Source of the DNA: Paludibacter sp.
Lineage (GTDB): Bacteria > Bacteroidota > Bacteroidia > Bacteroidales > Paludibacteraceae
DNA: 64,000 nucleotides
Reading direction: 5' to 3'
Assembly: GCA_028710415.1 (NCBI GenBank)
Contig: JAQTUE010000002.1
Span: 279,409 to 343,408 of the forward strand
Position 1 is the stretch's first letter. Each line of letters begins with the position of its first letter. Below the pieces are notes generated by a model that was given only the letters and a program-made list of their open reading frames with translations, did not search any database and was not told where the DNA came from. Below, one piece after another: positions 44,601-53,563 of this stretch. Made by a program: the position numbers and the translations under genes.

Positions 44601-45346
44601 TTCCTTATAGTTCAACGGGGACAATTTTAAAAAATACAACAATACAACGTGCACCCGGAGTTGAGAAAGTTTATACCCGAATTGACGTCACCGGACCAAA
44701 CTCGGGTGACCGAATGTGGCTTTTTACTGTTCCAACCTGTACCCGTGGTTTTGATAATGGCTGGGATGGATATAAGCTGATGGGATCAGCCCTAATGCCC
44801 CAGATTTATGCCTCGGAGACGGATGCAGACTATCAGGTGAATTCCATAGAGGACATAAATGGTACTTATCTTGGATTTGTAGCAGGGGCGGATACTGCCT
44901 ACACTCTTAAATTTACACACCACAATACAACTACCCTATACCGTGAAATTTATTTATTGGACTTAATTGAAAATAAAACGATAGACATAACAGCAAACAA
45001 ATCACAGTATTCATTTCTTGTGAAATCAGGTCCGGCAGTTGAAAGGCGTTTTAAAATTATTGCAACCCCTGCAAATCCTGAGATATCAACTGATATAAAG
45101 TCAACTAAAGAAGTGCTTCTTTCATTGGTTGTTTTCAGTACCCAAAATACGATCGTTGTCAAAAATCATAGTAACCTGAACGGAAATTTGTATTTATATG
45201 ATTTGACAGGTCATTGTATTGGAAAAATGCAATTTGATGCCAATGTAATCACAGCTCTACCAATACACTTGCCGGTTGGGTGTTATATTGCAAAAGCAGT
45301 TACTTCGTTGCAGGAAGTCTCAACCAACTTACTAATTCATAATTGA
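41606..45346 (+). CDS. Secreted T9SS beta-helix protein, about 1246 aa
   Basis: The ATG at 41606 is preferred over one at 41570 because it places the signal peptide (MKKLYLLVVFILFHFTLLHG) at the N-terminus. The mature start QVSGDFRSKAGDSGLWND is the common opening of Bacteroidota surface proteins and is shared with the 45833 protein. Then a right-handed beta-helix-like region rich in Asn and NNxI patterns (about 180-560), an Ig-like part, an NWT-containing strand repeat, and a C-terminal module with YRWQFFGIPV and LIANPYTAAV that parallels the NWYISSPV and YNLVGNPF modules of 34428 and 53564. The last 75 residues are a T9SS type A sorting domain. Likely an adhesin or surface-structure protein; no catalytic motif seen. 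Confidence 0.85.
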   Translation: MKKLYLLVVFILFHFTLLHGQVSGDFRSKAGDSGLWNDCNAWETYNGSLWVDALTGQRQQIDLPESDQINFSTIAHAQGHTVGHLNPTITISTDSSKDSNFISTQQAKAIKEITVDFPDTIKIGPGLDYPSLTGNGGLFQKLNTPGIVVNKNLIVIITVDLTEDGTNAINAWTNGTGGPFTITINPAGKRKITFEGVYNNYKLCIKLDGTKGFTIDGLDDGVNNLSMIRAGGASSAGVIEFRNGASNNKITRTSIFGNNSTNCPYVITLVNSASIPLKNNVISFCLISSANTNFPTNQGVLLTGNALTANGTVIDHNIFANFSICAIHQDNGTFTNTTISNNEIYNTIAVSSGNNYTGINLTNNLGTSNIFNNKIHDIKCSSGTTNNTGISAIYCLTSGNDILNIYNNLIYLDVTGTQTGLGINGIKLNNIGRVNLYYNTVGIGGTGIIANNSYCINNENNGNLNEANNIVYNVRSSTAGTGKHYGIYNKGTVISNNNDLFVTGSGGYVGYQTTDQKTLGDLRTASGQDANSISVDPQFTSTTNSNYVPLNSALNIGTPISGITTDINGILRDVISPTVGAYEIPCNNPTTAGTIASDQTVWDNEMPALITSSTPASGYSGEVEYKWQSSVSPFNVWVEIPNSNALTYQPAKITEITLFKRLARAECKKSWVGAPESNVVTITCSTNKWKGTIDSDWGNPENWTRHLVPAEDTDIIFEDQPTHNCQLDQDRSVNNVTISTGGQLIIPVGKLLQVNGKIINLAGPTGLVIKASPAGEVANGSLIFHNDPTLDPAVQATVEMYTKASRVSGSYRWQFFGIPVKSIPANPTFAGSYVREMHENVSGSAGHWVQLQNESVLSSFTGYEITQDSAKIIRFEGELENRNFGSVELSVTPGATYQGEHLIANPYTAAVAIKNPTIPANSLTFGEGLDKTVYLYNTGSKDDWSNNGSNGGGDSNAPGQYLAVPQENAGSDSLPASIPSMQAFLVMVNTHGPTATVTIPYSSTGTILKNTTIQRAPGVEKVYTRIDVTGPNSGDRMWLFTVPTCTRGFDNGWDGYKLMGSALMPQIYASETDADYQVNSIEDINGTYLGFVAGADTAYTLKFTHHNTTTLYREIYLLDLIENKTIDITANKSQYSFLVKSGPAVERRFKIIATPANPEISTDIKSTKEVLLSLVVFSTQNTIVVKNHSNLNGNLYLYDLTGHCIGKMQFDANVITALPIHLPVGCYIAKAVTSLQEVSTNLLIHN

Positions 45347-45577
45347 CAAAACCGTATGTCCAAAATGTGAACATCTAATTTTCTAAATATTACTTCAGAA
45401 AATAGAGAAATGAACCCCACATACAATAAATCGGATTCAATGGAGTAATACAATTTAAGATGTAAATAATGTAAATTTTGGATTATTGTCTTTTAAATAA
45501 ATCATAAATCGATTGATCACTTTTGTAATCAATGACAAATTATGATATAACGATTTAATTTGCGGGTTAGTTCCTGT
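45347..45577. other. Intergenic segment ending in a terminator hairpin
   Basis: A/T-rich stretch after the T9SS gene with no feature seen until the hairpin at 45569. Confidence 0.5.
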
Positions 45578-45608
45578 CATCCTTTAGGATGACAGGAACT
45601 AATTTTTA
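45569..45608 (+). terminator. Intrinsic terminator overlapping array H
   Basis: A 14-bp perfect stem, AGTTCCTGTCATCC (45569-45582) and GGATGACAGGAACT (45587-45600), TTTA loop, then AATTTTTAA. The first box of array H, CATCCTTTAGG, lies at its tip. Confidence 0.75.
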
Positions 45609-45690
45609 ATACCTAGCATAATTACGACTTATATTGTGGTAATTACTACTTTTTAATTATAGGTTAAATATATATTAATGGTAAATTTAC
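45578..45690 (+). promoter_or_regulatory. Four-box operator array H with -7 element
   Basis: Boxes CATCCTTTAG (45578), ACTAATTTTT (45598), ACGACTTATA (45624) and ACTACTTTTT (45645), then TAAATTTAC at 45682. It precedes the giant beta-helix gene at 45833 with a leader of about 140 bases. Confidence 0.6.
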
Positions 45691-45832
45691 AGCATTAAAA
45701 TCCCTTGAAAGACTTAAATAATACAGGGTTTAGTAAATAAGAAAATATCCAAAATGAATTTTATTTTTAACATGTTGATTTTCACTAGACATAAAATTTA
45801 CAACATACATTCATACTTTTAATATTTTAATT

Positions 45833-48800
45833 ATGAAAAAGTTTTACATCTTACTCGCTTTCTTATTCTTTATTTTTTTTAATGTTCTAGGACAGGTAAC
45901 TGGTGATTTTCGTTCAAAGACAGGTGGAACAGGTAACTGGAATGATTTTAATGCTTGGGAAACTTATAACGGTACTTCGTGGATTGCAGCCTCTACAGGT
46001 CAATTACCAACTGCAACCAGTACAACAGAAATAAAAGCCGGGGATGCTATGGTTGTTAATGCATCCGGATTACTTTCTGGGAATTTGAATGTAAACGGTT
46101 CATTGTCTTATCATACAACCACTGTCAGCTCATTGACAGTGAGTGGAAGTGTAAACATAGGAATAACAGGTAGTTTTACTTCACCGGCATCGGGTACAGT
46201 GCTGACCCATGCTCTCAATATTGGAGGGTCTACAGCAGCCGGTGTTGGCGGTAACCTTGTGGTAAATGGTGTTTTCAATATGAATGCATTTCCAACTGCA
46301 GGAGTAGTCGTAACATTTTTCGGAAGTTCAAACAATACAATTTCAGGATCAGGAACGACTATCAACTTTTACTCCATTGTTGTAAATAAAGGAACATCAA
46401 ATGCTTCAATTCTTGAAGCTACCAGTATTATTTCCTGTTCGGATGCAACTTCTGCAGTTGGTTTGCGATTGTCAGTTACAATAGGTACGTTTAAGCTTTC
46501 CAGTGCATCAACCTTGAAACCCTTTTATGGCAGTGTGCAGCCTACACAGGCTGTAAATGCAAGACTCTGGATGAATAATGCCTCTGCCACAATTCAGGGT
46601 GTAGGAGCTGGTACGGCTAGCGGACCCTCTGGAACTTTAACCTTTGGTGGAATGCTTCAAATAGATGCAGGAACTTTGTCGTATGGAAATGGCGCGAGCA
46701 CCATTAGTGTTTTTGGGAATTACACGATTGGAGGAGCAAATTCAACTTTAAATGTTTATGGAAGCTTCACTTCAGGAAGCGCAACAATCGGAACGATTAC
46801 AGCCGGTAATATTAATATTTATGGACAATTAGGTGCTAATTACGCTCCTACAACTTATTTTTCGCAAGGCGGTCTCTTTCAATTTGGAGGCAGTGCACTT
46901 AATTTTACTGGGGGGACATTGACTATTGTTGATCCAACTCTAGCTGTAACTTCAGGTTTGAATTATGCTCCATTTTCATTTTATATAAGTGGTGGAACAA
47001 ATAATTTTGCTGGAAGTACAATAAGATTTGGTAATGGAATAAGTGATTTGGAGGGAGGGAGTGGATTTGTAGTCTCTCCGGGTGGTGCTGCTTTAGGAAC
47101 TGTGATTATAAATAATTCCCCTTCTTCAATAAAGACAACTCGTAATGTAACTTTATTGGCAAATACAAATATTGCTGGAAATTTAACTATCAATAGTGGT
47201 GTTGCAAATAAAATGTTATTAGGTGCTTATGCACTTACTTTAGGTGGAAACCTGACTAATGGTGGTACGATTACGAGTAATAATGTATCAACCAATATGT
47301 TGACATTTAATGGGGCTGTACAACAAATTATAACAAATACGGGTACATTCTTAAATAATATTCCTAATCTTACAATTAACAACTCCTCATTAACGACGCC
47401 TTCTGTCGATATCCAAGTACCTTTAACTGTATCCACAGCTCTAAATTTAACAAAGGGGCAATTGGGTTCTTCAAATGCATCGGTATTGACTTTAGGTAAT
47501 TCTGTTGTCTCTACAACTTTCACAATGACACGTAATGGAGGTACACTTGCATCATTACCTACTTTTGCTTTAAGCGGAGTTACCTATAATGCTATTTATA
47601 ATGCACCAACTGTACCAGGAATTACAACTACAGGTTTTGAATTACCAGTATCAACAAACCTCGGAACCTTTACAGTCAATAATACAAGTGGTGTAATTCT
47701 TGATAAAACTGTTAATTGTACGACATTATCATTAACTGCCGGAATATTGACTGCTACCAGTTCAAATTCAATCGTTGTAACAGGGCCATTGACAACCAGT
47801 ATTACGGGTGGTAGTTCCACTTCATATGTTAATGGACCTTTGACACGAACAATCCCTAATAACGCTGTCGCCGCCAATTATAAGTATCAAATTGGTAAAA
47901 CTTCATATAGGCTTTTTGAGTTTTCAAGCCTGACTACTGGTGGTACAGGTACAGGAACGATAACATTAGAAGCATTTGATGCCGGACCTTATAGCGGAAC
48001 AGCAGGAACAGGATTATCATCAATAAATACAGATAAGTACTGGACATTAACAGGTGCTTTAGGATTGGTTACAATTTCGTCTTCGAATATAAAACTTGCT
48101 GATACTGGTTTACTTTCCTATAATAGAGTGGGTCAATCAAATAATGTTACCGGGACATATAATAATATCGGAGGTACGGTTACTGGAGGAACATCCGTTG
48201 TTTCTGTGAATCCGATCGACTATTCGGTTATAGGAACAGGTACTAATTTCAGGATCGGATCTGCCACCGGTATTTCTGCAGGAACGTATGCTATCGGCCC
48301 GCAAGCTTCATATGAAGGATATGCCGGGGCATATCCAACCATAGCTGCAGCTGTCACGGCAATTACAGCAGTTCCGTTATCAGGTAATGTAATTTTTGAA
48401 TTCCAGCCTGATTACGTACCAACAATTGAAACATATCCCATTGCTTTAAGTTCAGTAATTATGAGTAATGCAGCTGCAACTGTAACATTCAGGCCAGCTT
48501 TAGGCGTTTCTAACATAATTAATTTTTCCGGCACAACTTCTATAATAACTAATTCAGGTGCTGATTATATAATTTTCGACGGTAGAAATGGCGGTACAGG
48601 AACAAATAAATACTTCCAGTTTACGAGCAGTTCATTAACTACATCGACGATTGTTTTGTCGGGTGATGCTCAATATAATAAGATTTTATATTCAATTATA
48701 AAAGGTTCAAACAGTACTGCTACAACCGGTAGTATTGTAGCTATTAATACCCCTACTACAGGTAATAATTTCTATACTATTGATCATTGTAATTTTGATG

Positions 48801-51800
48801 CATCCAGTTCAGCGAATAATTGTTTGTATTCTACCGGAGTTGCCACCGATGCTACCATCACCAATAATAATTTCTATGATTTTAGAAATGGTGGAGCAAT
48901 AAATCTGGCAAGTGGAAGCAATAATGCATTAATAGATAACAACAATATCTATCAAACAACGACTAATATTGGTTTAATTGGTACTACTTCGGGCATTATA
49001 GTTACAGGTGGAAACAATGTCAGGATCAGCAATAATAATATTGGTGGTAGCGGACCAGCATTGGCAGGTACCTGGACTGTTTCAGCAACAACACCTGCGG
49101 CATATAATTTTACAGGTATAAACGCCACGTCTTTGGCAACAATCAGTAAGATTTACAATAATAAAATTCAGAATTTTGACTGGAAATCTACACCGGCAAC
49201 CTGGACTGGTATAAATGCTTCGGGTGAAGTGAATATTGGGACAGATGGAGCTAATTTTGTTGGAAGCAATACCGGTAACGACATTATTAAAGTTACCTAT
49301 TTTACTACAAATGGCAATTCTCAAATTAATGGGATAAATGCAGGTACAGGCACTACGGTGAATATTGAGAATAATAATATAGGTTCAATTACTACTGTAT
49401 TAAGTGGAGTTACCGGAGTTGGTTCAAGTTTTACTGGAATAAGTAGTAACGCAACAACATTAAATATCAAAAATAATATTATTGGAAGTACAACTACTCT
49501 CAAAAGTATAAATGCAGCAAATCAATCAACTACCGGAAGTACCCAGAATATCTACGGAATTGTAGCCGGTGGTACAACAAATACTGTTACAGGAAATACA
49601 ATTGCAAATATGTACAGTGATATGACTTTTTCTTCAACAAGTGCAGGCATGATTAGAGGAATTAAAATAACAGGAGGTAATTATTATTTAATATCATCCA
49701 ACAGTATTTATTCACTTTCAACTCCACAACCAATGTCAGGTGCATTATCAGGAGGAACTTCCTATCATAATATAGTAGGTATAGATATTTATGCTTCGAA
49801 TAACACGAGTTTGTGTAATATAACGGGTAATTCAATTTATGATTTGGCAAATACTTCGGCATCAGCATCAATAAATGTATTGGGAATCTATTGCCAGACA
49901 TCACCAAGTTATGGGGCAATATTTGACAAAAACTACATACATAGTTTTTCAACAGCTTCCAATACTGCTGTTCAGACAGGTATTCATCTTAATTACGGAG
50001 GACCATGTACTATTCAGAATAATGTCATTCGATTGGGAATAGACAAAGCCGGTAATTCAATAACAAGTACCGCTCAAATTAATGGAATTGTTAAAGCTTC
50101 TGGCTATTTATGTAACATTTACTTTAATACTATCTACATTGGTGGTTCAGGAGTTGTAGCCGGAACAGTCAAAACCTATGCATTTAACCTAACATTGCAT
50201 GCCACTGAAGATATCCGCAATAACATCTTTATAAATGCACGTACCAATGCAATTGCAAATCAATTGAACTATGCTGTTTCACTATCAGGCACATTAACTT
50301 CCGGGTTTAGCAGTGACTATAATATTTACTATGTAAGCAGTACAGATGGTAAATTAGCTCTTGTTAGCAACGTAGATAAACTTTCATTAAGTGCACTACA
50401 AAGTGCACTACCCGGAAACGATATTCATACAGGATTTGGTGACCCATTATTAGTAAATCCAACAGCAGCTTTGGTACCAATGGATTTGAAGCTATCAAAT
50501 CTTTCACCGGCAGAAGGAACAGGAACAACAATTGGTACTGTAACCGATGACATTAATGGTGTTTTGAGAGCTTCAAATACACCAACTGATATGGGTGCCT
50601 ATGCAGTTAATGTTACACCCCCAACAATTGCGCAGGATATTTTCTCACCTGCAATTTCTTATCTTACAATGGGAAATGGAAGTTCAATTATCAATAGATT
50701 GACATCTGCCAATTTTGCTGCAATCACAGATAATATTAATGGAATAAATGTTACATCCGGAACCAGACCCAGACTTTATTACAAACTATCTACTAATGCC
50801 TCCGCTTTCGTAGGCAATACCCCCGCTGATAATGGTTGGAAATGGGTAGAAGCTTCAGGATCAACAACTCCATTTAATTTTAATATCGATTATAGTTTAT
50901 TGTACGGCGGGCCGGTAGCTATCGGGAGTATTATTCAATATTTTGTTGTAGCACAAAATTCTGCATCAACAGCAATAGTCTCATTTAATCCGTCAATTGG
51001 TGCTTCAGGAACTTCAGTTGCTACAGTATTAACTGCACCAACTACACCTAACAGTTATACAATAGTACCTTCATTTCCGATTGCTGTAAATGTTGGAACA
51101 GGGCAAACTTATACTACATTAACAGGTGCAGGAGGTTACTTTGCAGCGATTAATGCAGGTACTATTAGTGCAAATACAGTTGCAACCATTACTTCGGATA
51201 TTTCTGAACCGGGAACAACTTCCCTGAATTTAGTAAATGAGGAAGGTCCTAATGCAGGAACTTTAACTCTGACTGTTCAATCGGATGGTACTCCTCATGT
51301 CATTTCAGGCACTGCTGTTACAGCAAGTTCACCCATGATTTCGATTACAGGAGCAAAACGATTGATAATTGATGGTGGTTACACTAAACTACTTACATTC
51401 AGGAACACTAACTTAACACCGGCTAGTACCGGTCCGGTAATTCAGTTTAGTAACAATTCACAAAACTGTATGGTCCAAAACTGTATAATTGAAAGTAATT
51501 CTACTTCCACATCAACAGGAGCTTTAAATATTGGAAGCGGAGCAAATAGTGTTTCAATAAGTCAAAATGATATCCGAGATGCCAGGGGAGGAACAACAGG
51601 TTCACCTACTAACGGAATTTTTTCTAATAATAATATTGCAAATACTTTAAGCATCACTAATAATAATATCTATAATCAGAAAAATGCAACTTCTTATGGC
51701 ATTTATCTGAATAGTGTTGCGAATGGTTGTATTGTTACCGGAAATAGTTTATATATGGAAAATGGATTCATTGCAGCAGGCCCCTATACCGGCATTTTTC

Positions 51801-53512
51801 TGCAAAATTCATATAACCACTTAGTTTCCGGAAATTATATCGGAGGTTCTGCTCCGTTATGTGGTGGATCAGTTCCGTTTACTAATTCAGGAGCAGCCGT
51901 TTTTACAGGGATTTATTTATACTTAACATCAACACAAACTTCAACGATTCAGGGAAATACAATTCAAAATATCAGTATGACGAATACCGGCAATCCGACT
52001 TTTTATGGAATTAATAATACTATGTATGGAGCAGTTAATTTAATTGGAAATGTTATAGGAAGTGTCACAACTGCCAATTCTATCCAGATAGCCGGAACAG
52101 GAGTATCGGCTGGAATTAATCAAACCTATGGTTATGTACTTAATCCGTGCAGATTGGATAATAATACGATAGCCAATATTACATTGACAAATGCAACAGG
52201 ATCACCGGTTTTTTATGGAATGAAAACGTATAGTAATTGGGTTAGAAAAAATTCAATTTATAATATCGGTACTTCAGCAAATATAGGGGTGACTATTTAT
52301 GGAATTTATAATTCTTTTAATAATGCAAATTCATTTACGAATGAATTTTCAAATAATGTGATTTCTTTAAATGGAGGGGCTTCAACGACTCCAACTATCT
52401 ATGGATTCTATGAAAGTTCAACATATGGAACAACGGGATTTTACTATAACTCGATTAATTTAAATGGTACTGCCTCAGGTACTGCGCCGTCTTATGCTTT
52501 CTATCGGAGTGCAGCAGGGATTTATAATTTCAACGATAATATTCTGGTCAATTCAAGAACAGGTGGCACCGGTATACATTATGCCATTTATTCTGTACCG
52601 ACAACTTTATTTACATCGAATTATAATGACTTTTATGTATCCGGAACAACTTTAGGACATTGGGGTGCAGCTGGTATTCCACAAGATAAAGCAGATATTA
52701 TTGCCTGGAGAACAGCTACTGGACAAGATGCAAATTCTATCAGTTCAGATCCTCAATTTACTGCTTCAACTAATTTACAACCATTTGCGACTTCACCAGT
52801 ATTAGGAATTGGTATACCTGTTGCAAGTGTTACAACAGATATTGTGAATAATACTCGTAGTTTAGCTGCAACATCATTAGGAGCTTATGAAGTTTCTAGT
52901 AATAAAGCTCTTACATTGAAAGTATTCTTGCAGGGGTTGTATAATACGACCAACAGCAATATGAACCAATGCCAGGACTATGTAAATGCGGTTCCGGTTA
53001 ATAAATTTACCGGAACGATAGCAGATACTATTACTGTTGAATTGCATGACGCAGTCACTTATTCCACCATTGTGTACAGGGCAACAGGCATTGAACTGAA
53101 CCAAAATGGAACATGTAACAGTACAGGTTTGGCTTATGTTAATTTGCCTGGAACTTACACAGGTAGTTATTACATTACCATTAAAACGAGAAATCACCTT
53201 GAAACGACAAGTGCTGCACCTGTATCATTTGCAACTAATGCAGTAGATTATAACTTTACAGATGTTGCAGCCAAAGCATTTGGAAGTAATATGATATTGT
53301 TAAATGCAAATGTGTATGGACTGTATGCAGGTGATGTGAATAAGCTTGGAGCAGTAAATTTATTTAATTTATCTGCAATAAATAGTTCCGCAATACAGCA
53401 ATCAACCGGATATTTGAACACTGACATTAATGGAGATGGAATTGTAAATTTACTTGATTTATCAAAAGTAAACACCAATGTCATATCTCAGATTTCAAAA
53501 TTAAATCCATAA
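45833..53512 (+). CDS. Giant secreted beta-helix protein with dockerin-like end, 2559 aa
   Basis: Signal peptide (MKKFYILLAFLFFIFFNVLG), the QVTGDFRSKTGGTGNWND opening, then about 780 residues of Thr/Ser/Gly-rich beta repeats, right-handed beta-helix regions at about 980-1470 and 1850-2260 (NNNIY and NNIG-type coils), and a C-terminal domain with TVELHDAVTYSTIVY and GSYYITIKTRNHLETTSA. The last 60 residues have two EF-hand-like loops as in dockerin type I: DVNKLGAVNLFN (2501, degenerate) and DINGDGIVNLLD (2531, canonical). There is no T9SS sorting domain. It lies 51 bp before a gene for a cohesin-like, T9SS-anchored protein. It might be held on the surface by that partner. Confidence 0.85.
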   Translation: MKKFYILLAFLFFIFFNVLGQVTGDFRSKTGGTGNWNDFNAWETYNGTSWIAASTGQLPTATSTTEIKAGDAMVVNASGLLSGNLNVNGSLSYHTTTVSSLTVSGSVNIGITGSFTSPASGTVLTHALNIGGSTAAGVGGNLVVNGVFNMNAFPTAGVVVTFFGSSNNTISGSGTTINFYSIVVNKGTSNASILEATSIISCSDATSAVGLRLSVTIGTFKLSSASTLKPFYGSVQPTQAVNARLWMNNASATIQGVGAGTASGPSGTLTFGGMLQIDAGTLSYGNGASTISVFGNYTIGGANSTLNVYGSFTSGSATIGTITAGNINIYGQLGANYAPTTYFSQGGLFQFGGSALNFTGGTLTIVDPTLAVTSGLNYAPFSFYISGGTNNFAGSTIRFGNGISDLEGGSGFVVSPGGAALGTVIINNSPSSIKTTRNVTLLANTNIAGNLTINSGVANKMLLGAYALTLGGNLTNGGTITSNNVSTNMLTFNGAVQQIITNTGTFLNNIPNLTINNSSLTTPSVDIQVPLTVSTALNLTKGQLGSSNASVLTLGNSVVSTTFTMTRNGGTLASLPTFALSGVTYNAIYNAPTVPGITTTGFELPVSTNLGTFTVNNTSGVILDKTVNCTTLSLTAGILTATSSNSIVVTGPLTTSITGGSSTSYVNGPLTRTIPNNAVAANYKYQIGKTSYRLFEFSSLTTGGTGTGTITLEAFDAGPYSGTAGTGLSSINTDKYWTLTGALGLVTISSSNIKLADTGLLSYNRVGQSNNVTGTYNNIGGTVTGGTSVVSVNPIDYSVIGTGTNFRIGSATGISAGTYAIGPQASYEGYAGAYPTIAAAVTAITAVPLSGNVIFEFQPDYVPTIETYPIALSSVIMSNAAATVTFRPALGVSNIINFSGTTSIITNSGADYIIFDGRNGGTGTNKYFQFTSSSLTTSTIVLSGDAQYNKILYSIIKGSNSTATTGSIVAINTPTTGNNFYTIDHCNFDASSSANNCLYSTGVATDATITNNNFYDFRNGGAINLASGSNNALIDNNNIYQTTTNIGLIGTTSGIIVTGGNNVRISNNNIGGSGPALAGTWTVSATTPAAYNFTGINATSLATISKIYNNKIQNFDWKSTPATWTGINASGEVNIGTDGANFVGSNTGNDIIKVTYFTTNGNSQINGINAGTGTTVNIENNNIGSITTVLSGVTGVGSSFTGISSNATTLNIKNNIIGSTTTLKSINAANQSTTGSTQNIYGIVAGGTTNTVTGNTIANMYSDMTFSSTSAGMIRGIKITGGNYYLISSNSIYSLSTPQPMSGALSGGTSYHNIVGIDIYASNNTSLCNITGNSIYDLANTSASASINVLGIYCQTSPSYGAIFDKNYIHSFSTASNTAVQTGIHLNYGGPCTIQNNVIRLGIDKAGNSITSTAQINGIVKASGYLCNIYFNTIYIGGSGVVAGTVKTYAFNLTLHATEDIRNNIFINARTNAIANQLNYAVSLSGTLTSGFSSDYNIYYVSSTDGKLALVSNVDKLSLSALQSALPGNDIHTGFGDPLLVNPTAALVPMDLKLSNLSPAEGTGTTIGTVTDDINGVLRASNTPTDMGAYAVNVTPPTIAQDIFSPAISYLTMGNGSSIINRLTSANFAAITDNINGINVTSGTRPRLYYKLSTNASAFVGNTPADNGWKWVEASGSTTPFNFNIDYSLLYGGPVAIGSIIQYFVVAQNSASTAIVSFNPSIGASGTSVATVLTAPTTPNSYTIVPSFPIAVNVGTGQTYTTLTGAGGYFAAINAGTISANTVATITSDISEPGTTSLNLVNEEGPNAGTLTLTVQSDGTPHVISGTAVTASSPMISITGAKRLIIDGGYTKLLTFRNTNLTPASTGPVIQFSNNSQNCMVQNCIIESNSTSTSTGALNIGSGANSVSISQNDIRDARGGTTGSPTNGIFSNNNIANTLSITNNNIYNQKNATSYGIYLNSVANGCIVTGNSLYMENGFIAAGPYTGIFLQNSYNHLVSGNYIGGSAPLCGGSVPFTNSGAAVFTGIYLYLTSTQTSTIQGNTIQNISMTNTGNPTFYGINNTMYGAVNLIGNVIGSVTTANSIQIAGTGVSAGINQTYGYVLNPCRLDNNTIANITLTNATGSPVFYGMKTYSNWVRKNSIYNIGTSANIGVTIYGIYNSFNNANSFTNEFSNNVISLNGGASTTPTIYGFYESSTYGTTGFYYNSINLNGTASGTAPSYAFYRSAAGIYNFNDNILVNSRTGGTGIHYAIYSVPTTLFTSNYNDFYVSGTTLGHWGAAGIPQDKADIIAWRTATGQDANSISSDPQFTASTNLQPFATSPVLGIGIPVASVTTDIVNNTRSLAATSLGAYEVSSNKALTLKVFLQGLYNTTNSNMNQCQDYVNAVPVNKFTGTIADTITVELHDAVTYSTIVYRATGIELNQNGTCNSTGLAYVNLPGTYTGSYYITIKTRNHLETTSAAPVSFATNAVDYNFTDVAAKAFGSNMILLNANVYGLYAGDVNKLGAVNLFNLSAINSSAIQQSTGYLNTDINGDGIVNLLDLSKVNTNVISQISKLNP

Positions 53513-53563
53513 TTAAATATCCAGAAATTAAAAATATAATTTACAGTTTAAAAAAATAAAAAC

